Of a stretch of DNA of 64,000 nucleotides, positions 34,834-43,241 are shown in pieces; position 1 is the stretch's first letter, and each line of letters opens with the position of its first letter. A program made the translations under genes and the position numbers. The notes beneath the pieces were generated by a model, which saw only the letters and a list, made by a program, of their open reading frames with translations, did not search any database and was not told where the DNA came from. Location: positions 1-64,000 of the forward strand of contig NZ_LR593887.1 of the NCBI RefSeq assembly GCF_901538355.1, in the 5' to 3' direction. The stretch comes from Tuwongella immobilis. GTDB taxonomy: Bacteria > Planctomycetota > Planctomycetia > Gemmatales > Gemmataceae.

Positions 34834-36108
34834 TTATTCCCAACGGCGAACCACCAACGCAGCACATTGTCCCAGTTCGGTGTACCCCAGCTTCAGCGCG
34901 TAGGGTTTGGAGACGGGGCGCGGGTCGCCGGTATGCACCTGAATCGGGCACGCGGAATCGAGCGAATCGCAATTCAACGTACCGGGCAGTTGCCCATGTT
35001 GGAGCGCGAGCAGACTAACGGCCAATTCCATCAACCCCGAGCCGGCCCCCTGATGCCCAAACATTGGCTTGTAGGAGACAACCGGCACCGATGTCCCAAA
35101 GACATCCGCGATCGCACGAGCTTCCCAAGGATCGTGATCGACCGACCCCTGTGCATGGGCGTTGACGTGGTCCACTTGGTCCGGCGTGATCTGGGCATCT
35201 TGCAACGCTCGGCGAATGACTCGGGCGAGGGTTTTTCCTTCCCGTTTGACATCGCAGCCACCAGCGAAGCCAACAATTTCGCCGTAGATGTTGACACCGC
35301 GCTTCTGAGCGGAATCGAGTGACTCGAAGCCCAGGACCGTGGCCCCTTCGCCCAGAACGGTGCCATCGCGGGCGGCATCGAACGGTCGCAGGGCGCGAGC
35401 CGGTTCGCTGTTATGCCGCGATAATGGTTGGAACAACGTATGACGAACCAGCGACAGCGGGTTCATCTTTGATTCGCAGCCGCCTACCAGCATGAAGTCG
35501 GCCAGATTGCGCTGCAGAATGCGATAGGCTTCCCCGGCGGCAAGCAGGCCCGCGACATCGCTTTCGGTGATACTGTTGTTGGGGCCTTGTGCGTCGTGAA
35601 TGATCGACACATGGCATGCGGGCATGTTTGGTAGATACTTGAGCATCCAAAGCGGGGGAATTTCCTTCAGCCCCACTTCACCCCATTGGGTCATGCTGAC
35701 CATGCCGGGCTGACAATTCATGCTCGATTTGGCAGCGCGAGAAAGATCGGTGAGTTCGGTGGCGATCATACCCGCGCCGAATTCGATTCCGAATCGGAAG
35801 GGGTCGAAGACGCCGGGTTTGTAAGCCGCGTCGTCGAGCATGCGTTGAGCCGCTGCGACTCCGAGCTGTACCGTTCGCGCCATGAGGCGTAAGGAACGCT
35901 GATGCTTTTTGTCCAGAAACTTTTTGGCATCGAAATCGGGCAATTCAGCCGCGATTTGGACGGGCAATCGTGAGGAATCAATCACCGTGAGGTGACGGAT
36001 TCCCGATTGTCCGGCGAGGAGTGCTTGCCAGAAAGAGGCTGGATCGGAGCCGACTGGGCTCAGCACGCCCATGCCAGTGACGACCGTGCGACGGGCTAAT
36101 GCAACCAT
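34834..36108 (-). CDS. Ketosynthase-like protein lacking the catalytic Cys
   Basis: 424 residues of the same thiolase-fold family as its neighbour. When the active-site region GPNNSITESDVAG (175-187) is aligned with FabF, the catalytic Cys is Asp184. The two histidines (His318 in VNAHAQ, His352 in MFGHQG) and Lys347 remain. It therefore cannot form the acyl thioester. The pairing of one active and one Cys-less subunit resembles the KSalpha/chain-length-factor pairs of type II polyketide and aryl polyene systems. Likely roles are a dimer partner setting chain length or a malonyl-ACP decarboxylase. Confidence 0.82.
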   Translation of the reverse strand: MVALARRTVVTGMGVLSPVGSDPASFWQALLAGQSGIRHLTVIDSSRLPVQIAAELPDFDAKKFLDKKHQRSLRLMARTVQLGVAAAQRMLDDAAYKPGVFDPFRFGIEFGAGMIATELTDLSRAAKSSMNCQPGMVSMTQWGEVGLKEIPPLWMLKYLPNMPACHVSIIHDAQGPNNSITESDVAGLLAAGEAYRILQRNLADFMLVGGCESKMNPLSLVRHTLFQPLSRHNSEPARALRPFDAARDGTVLGEGATVLGFESLDSAQKRGVNIYGEIVGFAGGCDVKREGKTLARVIRRALQDAQITPDQVDHVNAHAQGSVDHDPWEARAIADVFGTSVPVVSYKPMFGHQGAGSGLMELAVSLLALQHGQLPGTLNCDSLDSACPIQVHTGDPRPVSKPYALKLGYTELGQCAALVVRRWE

Positions 36109-36188
36109 GAAAACACCTGTGCAACAAGTCTCACGGCCGGGACCGTGGCCCAGGCATCCATGCGGACCAACCCCCGAGACGGCCGGAG

Positions 36189-36674
36189 TCAGGACGAGGG
36201 GTGTGAGCTAACTTTCCGGGCCAAGCCCAGCAAATTTTTCAGCTCACCACTAAACACAAAATTTTGATCCCCGAACAACTGTTGGGAACGGGATTGATCG
36301 AGGTGAGCGAAAAAGATTTCCGCTTCGACAATCAATTCCGAATCCAACCAAATTTTACCGAGTACGGCGGCCCCTTCTTCACGGAGGGTCAGAATCTCGG
36401 CATCGTAGGTCAACAAGCGTCCGGGGAAGACCTCGCGATGAAACTTTGCGGTGGGGACTTTCGCTAGAACGACTTTCTCACGAAAGTCGCGAGCTTCCCC
36501 CACCAGAATGCCGCCAGTTTGTGCCAAGCCTTCGAGCATCAGCGGAGCGGGCATAATCGGGTAGCCCGGAAAATGATCTGCGAACAGATCTTCTGCGTGG
36601 CTGAGTGCCTTGACGGCTCGGGCGGATCGGCCCGACTCAAAGGCCACAAACCGATCAATCCAAATCCAACGCAT
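36189..36674 (-). CDS. Hot-dog fold 3-hydroxyacyl-ACP dehydratase-like protein (FabZ-type), second copy
   Basis: 161 residues starting MRWIWIDRF. The FabZ region HFPGYPIMPAPLMLEGLAQ keeps His34 and Glu48, the catalytic pair, while the usual MPG is MPA. It probably dehydrates 3-hydroxyacyl-ACP. The start at 36674 has CAGGAG upstream; a GTG at 36719 overlapping the ACP stop is the alternative and would add 15 residues. Confidence 0.8.
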   Translation of the reverse strand: MRWIWIDRFVAFESGRSARAVKALSHAEDLFADHFPGYPIMPAPLMLEGLAQTGGILVGEARDFREKVVLAKVPTAKFHREVFPGRLLTYDAEILTLREEGAAVLGKIWLDSELIVEAEIFFAHLDQSRSQQLFGDQNFVFSGELKNLLGLARKVSSHPSS

Positions 36675-36715
36675 GGGTCCCGCTCCTGGTCCTTGCTCGA
36701 TCATGCGAGCCATGC

Positions 36716-37114
36716 TCACACGTTGGCAGATTCCAACTTCGCTTGGACGTATCGCGTAATCAGGTCGACCGTGAACAGATCCGAGATCGCGTCCATCGAC
36801 GGGTTCTTCTCGAATTCGCTCAGATCGGCGAACGGCATGCGGGCTTTCAGTTCCGCCAACCCTTTCGCCGTCACCTTGCCATCGCTGACAAAGTCGGGAT
36901 CGCCCGAGAAGATCGATTCCGGGAACAGTTCCCCACGCGGGATCTTGATGCCGAATTCGCGTTCCAAGCGGAAGACAATATCCAAAAAGTCGATCGATTC
37001 CGCGCCCAGGTCCCCTTGCAGGGTAGCCGTCGGCGTAATCTGATCATCATCCACGTTCAACGCTTCCACCAACGTGGAGGCGACTTTCGCGTAAACTTCA
37101 TCCCGTGTCAGCAT
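36716..37114 (-). CDS. Acyl carrier protein with an extended internal loop
   Basis: 132 residues, against about 80 for standard ACP. The phosphopantetheine site is Ser40 in LGAESIDFLD. Helix I (LVEALNVDDDQI) and helix II (IDFLDIVFRLEREFGIKIP) are normal. An insertion of about 50 residues rich in Asp/Phe/Gly then separates them from the last helix VDLITRYVQAKL. It carries intermediates of the surrounding operon. Confidence 0.88.
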   Translation of the reverse strand: MLTRDEVYAKVASTLVEALNVDDDQITPTATLQGDLGAESIDFLDIVFRLEREFGIKIPRGELFPESIFSGDPDFVSDGKVTAKGLAELKARMPFADLSEFEKNPSMDAISDLFTVDLITRYVQAKLESANV

Positions 37115-37264
37115 CGACCATTCCTCCGGTCAGCCCGGACCGATTGTAGTCGCAGGCACTTTCCCACGCACGACGATCGGAGTCATCCCGGTTCCGAGTT
37201 TCCATCCCGTACCGCACGTTCCGACGATCGAACTATTCCTGACGCTCCGACGCCGTGCTTGAAC

Positions 37265-38026
37265 TTACGGCGTCACGGCACCCAGGCTCAACCCGCCATC
37301 GACCGTTAACACCTGTCCGGTCAAGTATGCACTCGCCGGGCTGGCCAGGAACAACGCGACGGCAGCAATATCTTCCGGCTCACCCAATCGACGCATGGGA
37401 ATGAGCTTTTTGGCGATAAAATCGCCTGCCTTGTTCCGAATCGCTTCGCTCATGTCCGTGGCGATGAACCCCGGAGCAATCGCGTTGACGGTAATCCCGC
37501 GGCTACCCAACTCCACCGCCAGGGATCGCGTCAAGGCGTTGACGGCACCTTTGCTCGCCGCGTAGTTGGTCTGACCCGCGTTCACATGATCCGCAGCCAC
37601 GCTCGAGATGTTGATAATCCGACCCGAGCGCTGCTTCATCATCGGATACGCCACTGCTTTGCAAAACAGGTACGTTCCGTCTAAGTTCGTATGAACGACT
37701 TTGAACCAATCATCCGGTTCCATGCGCACAAACAAGTCGTCGTGGATGATTCCAGCGTTATTCACCAGAATATCAATCCGACCCCAATCCTTGAGCAGTT
37801 GTTCGGCCAACGTATTGGCGAAGGTTGGTTCCTTCACATCGCCCTGACACGCGCGGATCGTCCCGCCGGCGGCGGTGACTTCTTCGACGAGCGCATCGGC
37901 TGCGGCTTGACTGCCCCGATAGACGAACGCCACTTTGGCCCCGGCGGCGGCATATGCTTTCACAATCGCACGGCCAATACCGCGACTTCCGCCGGTTACC
38001 AGTGCCACTTGGTCCTTCAATAGCAT
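37265..38026 (-). CDS. fabG: 3-oxoacyl-ACP reductase (FabG-like SDR)
   Basis: 253-residue short-chain dehydrogenase. The NADP-binding TGGSRGIG is at 11-18, NNAG at 89-92, and the catalytic set Ser142, Tyr155 and Lys159 (NYAASK) is complete. It reduces 3-oxoacyl-ACP. The start at 38026 gives the usual MLLKDQVALVTGG opening. It lies 23 bases after the first hot-dog gene. Confidence 0.92.
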   Translation of the reverse strand: MLLKDQVALVTGGSRGIGRAIVKAYAAAGAKVAFVYRGSQAAADALVEEVTAAGGTIRACQGDVKEPTFANTLAEQLLKDWGRIDILVNNAGIIHDDLFVRMEPDDWFKVVHTNLDGTYLFCKAVAYPMMKQRSGRIINISSVAADHVNAGQTNYAASKGAVNALTRSLAVELGSRGITVNAIAPGFIATDMSEAIRNKAGDFIAKKLIPMRRLGEPEDIAAVALFLASPASAYLTGQVLTVDGGLSLGAVTP

Positions 38027-38049
38027 CGTCTCGAAGCTCCTTCGCCACG

Positions 38050-38559
38050 TCAGCCCGGCGTTAAGGTCCATGATGCCGGGGAGGTTGTCAACACGCCTAG
38101 CCGTTGTTTCCAATGGTCTCGCAAGTGCGAATCCCGTTCCCGCATTTCTTCCGCACGGTCGGGATGTTTCGATTCCAGCGTGTATCCCGCCAGAATCAGT
38201 TGGGCGCTCACGCAGAGTTGCCCTTCGCAGCTTCCTTTGCCTTTGAAGGTGCCCAAGCCACCTTCCAATTTTACCAATTCCGTTTGAAGATCGAGGCAGT
38301 ACCCCGGCTTCATGAAATTTCCATATTTGACGCCTTTGACTTCGCGAAGCACAATCACGGTGGTGGCGTAATTCTCACTCAGTCGCCATAACCACGCAGA
38401 GGCTTCCGTCAGAGCTTCCAGCATCAACACTCCCGGCATCACCGGGAAGCCTGGGAAGTGATCACCCAGGTATTCTTCGCCAAGCGTCAGAAGCTTCTTG
38501 GCGGTTAATTTCTTGCCTGGAGTCCACTCGCTCAATTCGTCGATTAATTGGAATCGCAT
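38050..38559 (-). CDS. Hot-dog fold dehydratase-like protein (FabA/FabZ-type), first gene of the operon
   Basis: 169 residues. HFPGFPVMPGVLMLEAL keeps His34 and Glu48 at the same positions as the second copy (36189-36674). It is the first gene of the operon, about 55 bases downstream of a good promoter. Two dehydratase-like proteins in one operon suggest either two chain-length ranges or a heterodimer. Confidence 0.82.
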   Translation of the reverse strand: MRFQLIDELSEWTPGKKLTAKKLLTLGEEYLGDHFPGFPVMPGVLMLEALTEASAWLWRLSENYATTVIVLREVKGVKYGNFMKPGYCLDLQTELVKLEGGLGTFKGKGSCEGQLCVSAQLILAGYTLESKHPDRAEEMRERDSHLRDHWKQRLGVLTTSPASWTLTPG

Positions 38560-39020
38560 GCGAAACTTCCAAGCCAGACGTTACCGGAACTCGTATGCCA
38601 ATAACGCCATAAAAGAAGAAAATATAGTCCGGTTACCCATTAACGGCAACCCCGACCCATTTGTCGGGTTCGGACTCCCACTTCCCGTCTTCGGCGCTCC
38701 GGGCGAATGAAGGGCGGGAACTTTCCGGTTTCTGCCGGTTTCATCGCCTTCACATTCACGCTGTTCGCATTTTGGCGGATTTTGATCAATTCGGCAATTG
38801 CGAACGACTCGGGATTCCGGGCAAGCTGGCCAATCCGATCATTTTACACAGGATGCAGCGATCGTGCCTGGCGCATCGAGCGGGGGAGCGGCGACGATTG
38901 TAACGAGGTTACTCCAAAGTATCCGCTGCAATCTTCTCCGGCCTAGATGTCCAAGTCGATTCTGACCCGTGAAATTCAGCGTCTGATTCCTCGGTTGCCG
39001 TTCCCCGATTCGCATGGTCG
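38560..39020. other. Intergenic control region of the fatty-acid-type operon
   Basis: 461 bases between the MarR-type gene and the operon, both on the minus strand. The half near the operon is AT-rich and contains the promoter listed separately. The remainder (38700-39020) has Arg/Ser/Pro-rich frames on both strands and no gene that can be supported. Confidence 0.5.
38621..38649 (-). promoter_or_regulatory. Sigma70-like promoter of the fatty-acid-type operon
   Basis: On the minus strand TTGCCG (38649-38644) and TATATT (38626-38621) are separated by exactly 17 bases. Transcription would start near 38614, leaving a leader of about 55 bases. Confidence 0.65.
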
Positions 39021-39608
39021 TTACTCCGACTGCGGATCGGAGATTGCGAGCTTTCCCGATTCGGTCGCGGGTGGCCGGGGCGATTCCGAAGCCGAAGTTT
39101 CGGGGCTGGCAACGGGGCGACTCGCGTTGCCATTCGGGGGGCTGGCGGCGGATGGCTCGGCGTCGTCGCTGGCCCACAATTGATCGACAACCGAGATGAT
39201 TCGATCTGCGAGTGATTCGGATAAGAGATCACGGGCGGCATTTTGAGCGCGGGACCAAGCCGGAGCGGTCTGTTCGATTAACGATTTGCCCAGCGGCGTG
39301 ACTTCCAGATATTGACTGCGTCCGCTGCCTCGCGAGGCACACACCCACTGTTTGGCGATCAGTCGTTCTAAATCGCGGCTCAAGGTTGAGGCATCCAGTC
39401 GCAAGATGCGTGCCAGGTCAATTCCGCGAATCGGGCCGTGATGTTCGAGCGCCACCAGAATATTCGATTGGCTCACCCGCAGTCCAAACGGACGCAGCGC
39501 ATCATCGTACAGTTTAGTCAGCAGACGATGCAGCAATCGGAATCGCACGGCCAGACAGTTCTGGGCGATGTGGTGACCGATTTGGGAAACGTCGTCATTC
39601 ATTCCCAA
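39021..39608 (-). CDS. MarR-family transcriptional regulator
   Basis: 195 residues. A MarR winged helix is visible at about 45-110: VSQSNILVALEHHGPIRGIDLARIL, then LDASTLSRDLERLIAKQWV and a wing with GSGRSQYLEVTPLGKSL. The last 45 residues are Pro/Ser/Ala-rich and probably disordered. It is upstream of, and codirectional with, the fatty-acid-type operon and may regulate it or itself. An alternative start is at 39602. Confidence 0.82.
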   Translation of the reverse strand: MGMNDDVSQIGHHIAQNCLAVRFRLLHRLLTKLYDDALRPFGLRVSQSNILVALEHHGPIRGIDLARILRLDASTLSRDLERLIAKQWVCASRGSGRSQYLEVTPLGKSLIEQTAPAWSRAQNAARDLLSESLADRIISVVDQLWASDDAEPSAASPPNGNASRPVASPETSASESPRPPATESGKLAISDPQSE

Positions 39609-39911
39609 AGTGTATATGCAACTCAGTCCCCCGTCAACCGCATCTTTCCCGATATCCGCTCGTGGTCGATGTGCCGCGACGCATGATTGGTAACCCGCGA
39701 ATCTTCCGATTTTCTTCTCCGAAAGAATTCATTGCAGCGCCCGATTCTTCGGGAGATGATGATTGCAATGCGAGAAGGGGCGAACCGCAATCGCACCAAT
39801 TGACTCCGTTGGATCATGCCATCGGCGACCCGCTCCATTCGGGCACCCGATCGCAATGCCACCAGAATTTGCAACCAGCGATTGACAACCTTGGCAACGA
39901 TCGAGTGATGC
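39609..39911. other. Divergent spacer before the three-gene AAA+ operon
   Basis: 303 bases between the MarR-type gene (minus) and the first AAA+ gene (plus). It must contain the promoter of the AAA+ operon, but no strong sigma70-like pair could be fixed. Arg-rich frames on the minus strand here (39623-39913 and 39729-40256) are shadows. Confidence 0.45.
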
Positions 39912-42900
39912 ATGGCTCACGTCCGATTTCCTTTGCATCTCTTCTGGGTGCGGCTGCATTCGGGGTGGCTTCGCGCGGAAGCGTTGTTGTTCCCCGAAAT
40001 GGATGTTGTCGGGGCCAATGTCGATCGCACTCACGAACGACTCCGCCGCAAACTTCGCAAGTTGATCCAAGAGACACCCGTAGAAACGTGGTACGCCCGG
40101 CGGGTGATTCGCACCGCCCGCGCGGGGCGAATCACCGTCACGCTCACACCGCCAGCAGGCCAAGAGGCATGGACCGAGCCGTGGCGCATTCGGGTGCCGA
40201 TCGCGCTCTGGAAGCACGACGATGAGACAACCGTGGTGCGGATTCCCAGTGTGCAAGCGTCGCTGATCTTTGTGGGCAAGCGCCCCTCACGTCGCATGAT
40301 CGCCCGCGCCGTTCTGGATGGCTTAGTTCGCTGCCGCTGGCGCGATCGACTCCGCGAAATTGCCTTCCTGCCGTTGCATGCCGCGCCGGAAATCGCCACC
40401 GTGCATTGTCATGTTCCGACGCCCATCGAACTGCGCCGCCGCGAACGCGAAGCCGAGAAAGAGCCGAAGAAGCTCGTTTTGCCCACGGTCACGACATTGT
40501 GGGAACGCGATTCGCTGCAGCCCGCGTTTGGTGTGGATGACACCGTGAAGCATCTTGCCGAGTTGCTGCAAATGCAGCCGGGGCGAAGCATCGTCTTGGT
40601 GGGCGTGAGCGGCGTCGGGAAATCGTCGGTGATCCGCGAGTTCGCCCGCCAACGACATCGCTTCCAATTGGGCCAGTTGCCGATGCGGCAAACCAGCGGT
40701 GCGCGACTGGTGGCGGGGATGACCGGCTTTGGCGAATGGCAAGAACGGGTCACGCAAGTCTGGAAAGAAGCCGCCCAGGAAAAGGCGATTCTCGTTCTGG
40801 GCAATCTGATCGAACTGATGGAGGTCGGCAAAAGCGAGCATCAGCGCGCCGGCATTGGTGGATTTCTGCAACCATCATTTGCCCGCAACGAAGTCGCCAC
40901 CTTCACCGAATGCACCCCCGAAGAATGGGCGATGGTCGAACGATTGTTCCCGGCATTGGCCGCCGTGCTCACACCAGTCGAAGTCGCCGAGCCAACCCCG
41001 GACCAATGCGTTGAGATTCTCGCGGCCGTGGCGGAATCGCAATCCGGCGTCCGCATCGTGTCTCGGCCGTTGTTGCAACGTATCGATTTGCTGCATCGAC
41101 GCTATGCCACCTACTCCGCATTTCCGGGACGCACGATTCGATTTCTGGACCTGCTGCCCCGTCGCAACGAAGCCACGAATGAACCCGCCTGCATCACTGC
41201 CGAGCAGATCGAAGCCGCATTCTCGCGCTTGACAGGGCTACCGCGCGTGCTGCTGCACGATTCCGAGCCGTTGAATTTGCCCGCGACTCGTGAGTGGTTT
41301 ACGCAGCGGGTGATGGGGCAACCGCAGGCCGTCGATTGGATTGTCGGCTTGTTGGGCGTCATCAAAGCGCGGTTGACGCCGAGCGGGCGACCGTTGGCGT
41401 CGCTGTTGTTTGTCGGGCCGACAGGCGTGGGCAAGACCGAACTCGCCAAGGCACTGGCGACATTTCTCTTTGGCTCGCCGGATCGTCTGACCCGCTTCGA
41501 TATGAGCGAATACAACTCGCCGTTGGCCGTGCAGCGACTCATCGGCTTGGGCGACCGCGAAGGCCAACTCACAGCCCGCATCCGCGAGCAACCGTTTTCC
41601 GTCGTGCTGCTGGACGAGTTCGAGAAGGCCGACCCCAGCTTGGATGATTTGCTGCTGCAAATGCTGGGCGAAGCGCGGCTCACCGACCATCGTGGCCGAC
41701 TCGCCGATTTCCGCAATAGCGTGATTATTCTCACCTCGAATCTGGGGGCCGAGAGTTTCCAGCAGGGGGGCTACGGCTTCTCCGGGCAAGCGACGATTTC
41801 CGCCCAGGAGCATTTCGAGGCGGTCGTTCAATCGCATCTCCGCCCGGAATTGGTCAATCGGATGACGCGAATCATTCCGTTTCTGCCGTTGGATCAATCG
41901 GTGATTCGGGACATTGCGCGACGGGAATGGCAGTTGGCCGGGCAGCGCGAAGGCTTCAAACAGCACCGCGTGACGCTGCCAGAATCGGAGCCAATTCTCG
42001 ATCATCTCGCGCAAGTGGGGTTCGATGTCCGCTACGGGGCGCGACCGTTGAAGCGAGCCTTGGAACGCGAATATCTCGTCCCGTTGGCCGATGCGATCAA
42101 TTCGCTGTCGGAGCGGAAATCGCTGCGGCTGCAACTCGATGAATCCGGGCCGATTCCGCGATTTCAGGTGGAAGCGATTCCCGACGAGCCGGAGATTCCC
42201 AAGAGCGCGCAAGAGCAAACCGCACTTCAGCAATGGGAATTGAGCCAAGCCACCCGCATGCAATTGCTGCGATTTCTCCAAGCGGATTCGGTGCGGAATC
42301 GCTTCTTTCAGTGGAATCGATTGCAAGCGCATCGGGCGATTCGTCGCTACGAGCAATTCGGAACCATGCCGCCGGGGGCGATTCTGTCGGAATACTCCCG
42401 ACTCCGCGAATGGGCGGAATCCTGTCAGACCTTGCGGCGTGCGGTTGAGCAATGGGAATTTCAGCTTGCAGAATTGCTCTGGGAACCGAATCCGGTGGTG
42501 AGCGAATCCCAGGTGCATCACGGGCAATCGCTGCGGAATCAATTGCAGCAATTGCAGATGGAGATGGCCAGCCAGTTGAAGCCGGATGCCGATGTCGTCA
42601 CGATTGGCATCTTTCCCGATCACTTGGCGTGGGGCGAATCGCTGCTGGCAGCGCTGCAAGCGGATGCTCAGCAAGGCGGCTACCAGACGAAATGTTGGAA
42701 CTTCTTGCGCCAGGAAATCAAGGGCGGACAGCCACGACGCATCAACGGGGTGCCCGTCCCGGCGAAGTGGGAGTGGGTCCAACCCCCCGATCGAATCGGC
42801 GAAATCTACCGCGATCAGACCACCGGTCGCACCCAGTGGCGGCGGATCTCGACCCGCACCGAATTACCCCCCGCGTTGAAGGCACTGGAACCGATCGGCT

Positions 42901-43241
42901 ACGCGCTGGAAATCCGCGGCCCGTTGGCGTTGCTGCGCTACGAATCCACTCCGGGATTCATCGAATTCGTCGATCATGGAAAACCCCAGTTGCCTCATTT
43001 GGCGCTCATCGTCGCGCAGCGTGGAACCTTTGCATCACTGGTTCCGCCGGATGTCATTCTCAAGCGATTCGATCGAATCGATGCCCCGAAGTTGTTCCGA
43101 ATCCATCTACCCGAAGATAGTGCGACTTGGGGGGGACGCCATTATCGGCTCTCGATTCGCGGCGTCACCTGGCAAGAGATTCTCACCCAGCGGTTCAACT
43201 CCCGATTTGAGCGGGCATTGGACGAGGTGATTCAATCATGA
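39912..43241 (+). CDS. Clp-like double AAA+ protein A, with C-terminal extension
   Basis: 1109 residues. Residues 1-190 form a novel N-terminal region. D1 (about 200-430) has Walker A GVSGVGKSS at 231 but Gly297-Asn298 in place of the Walker B Asp-Glu, and TGFG at 271-274 where Clp D1 has pore loop KYRG. D2 (about 465-750) has Walker A GPTGVGKTE at 502, Walker B LLDEFEKA with Asp568-Glu569, the arginine finger RPELVNR (644-650), and sensor-2 GAR at 709. Between RLIG (542) and the next helix the GYVG pore-loop segment is missing. YGF at 621-623 occupies the place of the ClpP-binding IGF/LGF tripeptide. Residues 770-1109 are a coiled coil plus a region that resembles the PCRF domain of peptide release factors; this resemblance is tentative. 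First gene of a three-gene operon. Confidence 0.85.
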   Translation: MAHVRFPLHLFWVRLHSGWLRAEALLFPEMDVVGANVDRTHERLRRKLRKLIQETPVETWYARRVIRTARAGRITVTLTPPAGQEAWTEPWRIRVPIALWKHDDETTVVRIPSVQASLIFVGKRPSRRMIARAVLDGLVRCRWRDRLREIAFLPLHAAPEIATVHCHVPTPIELRRREREAEKEPKKLVLPTVTTLWERDSLQPAFGVDDTVKHLAELLQMQPGRSIVLVGVSGVGKSSVIREFARQRHRFQLGQLPMRQTSGARLVAGMTGFGEWQERVTQVWKEAAQEKAILVLGNLIELMEVGKSEHQRAGIGGFLQPSFARNEVATFTECTPEEWAMVERLFPALAAVLTPVEVAEPTPDQCVEILAAVAESQSGVRIVSRPLLQRIDLLHRRYATYSAFPGRTIRFLDLLPRRNEATNEPACITAEQIEAAFSRLTGLPRVLLHDSEPLNLPATREWFTQRVMGQPQAVDWIVGLLGVIKARLTPSGRPLASLLFVGPTGVGKTELAKALATFLFGSPDRLTRFDMSEYNSPLAVQRLIGLGDREGQLTARIREQPFSVVLLDEFEKADPSLDDLLLQMLGEARLTDHRGRLADFRNSVIILTSNLGAESFQQGGYGFSGQATISAQEHFEAVVQSHLRPELVNRMTRIIPFLPLDQSVIRDIARREWQLAGQREGFKQHRVTLPESEPILDHLAQVGFDVRYGARPLKRALEREYLVPLADAINSLSERKSLRLQLDESGPIPRFQVEAIPDEPEIPKSAQEQTALQQWELSQATRMQLLRFLQADSVRNRFFQWNRLQAHRAIRRYEQFGTMPPGAILSEYSRLREWAESCQTLRRAVEQWEFQLAELLWEPNPVVSESQVHHGQSLRNQLQQLQMEMASQLKPDADVVTIGIFPDHLAWGESLLAALQADAQQGGYQTKCWNFLRQEIKGGQPRRINGVPVPAKWEWVQPPDRIGEIYRDQTTGRTQWRRISTRTELPPALKALEPIGYALEIRGPLALLRYESTPGFIEFVDHGKPQLPHLALIVAQRGTFASLVPPDVILKRFDRIDAPKLFRIHLPEDSATWGGRHYRLSIRGVTWQEILTQRFNSRFERALDEVIQS

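Noticed and set aside
41238-42782. 514-codon minus-strand frame opposite AAA+ gene A, and a similar one at 44912-46414
   Set aside because: Antisense shadows with many Arg, Gln and His residues. The plus-strand frames hold complete Walker and sensor motifs.
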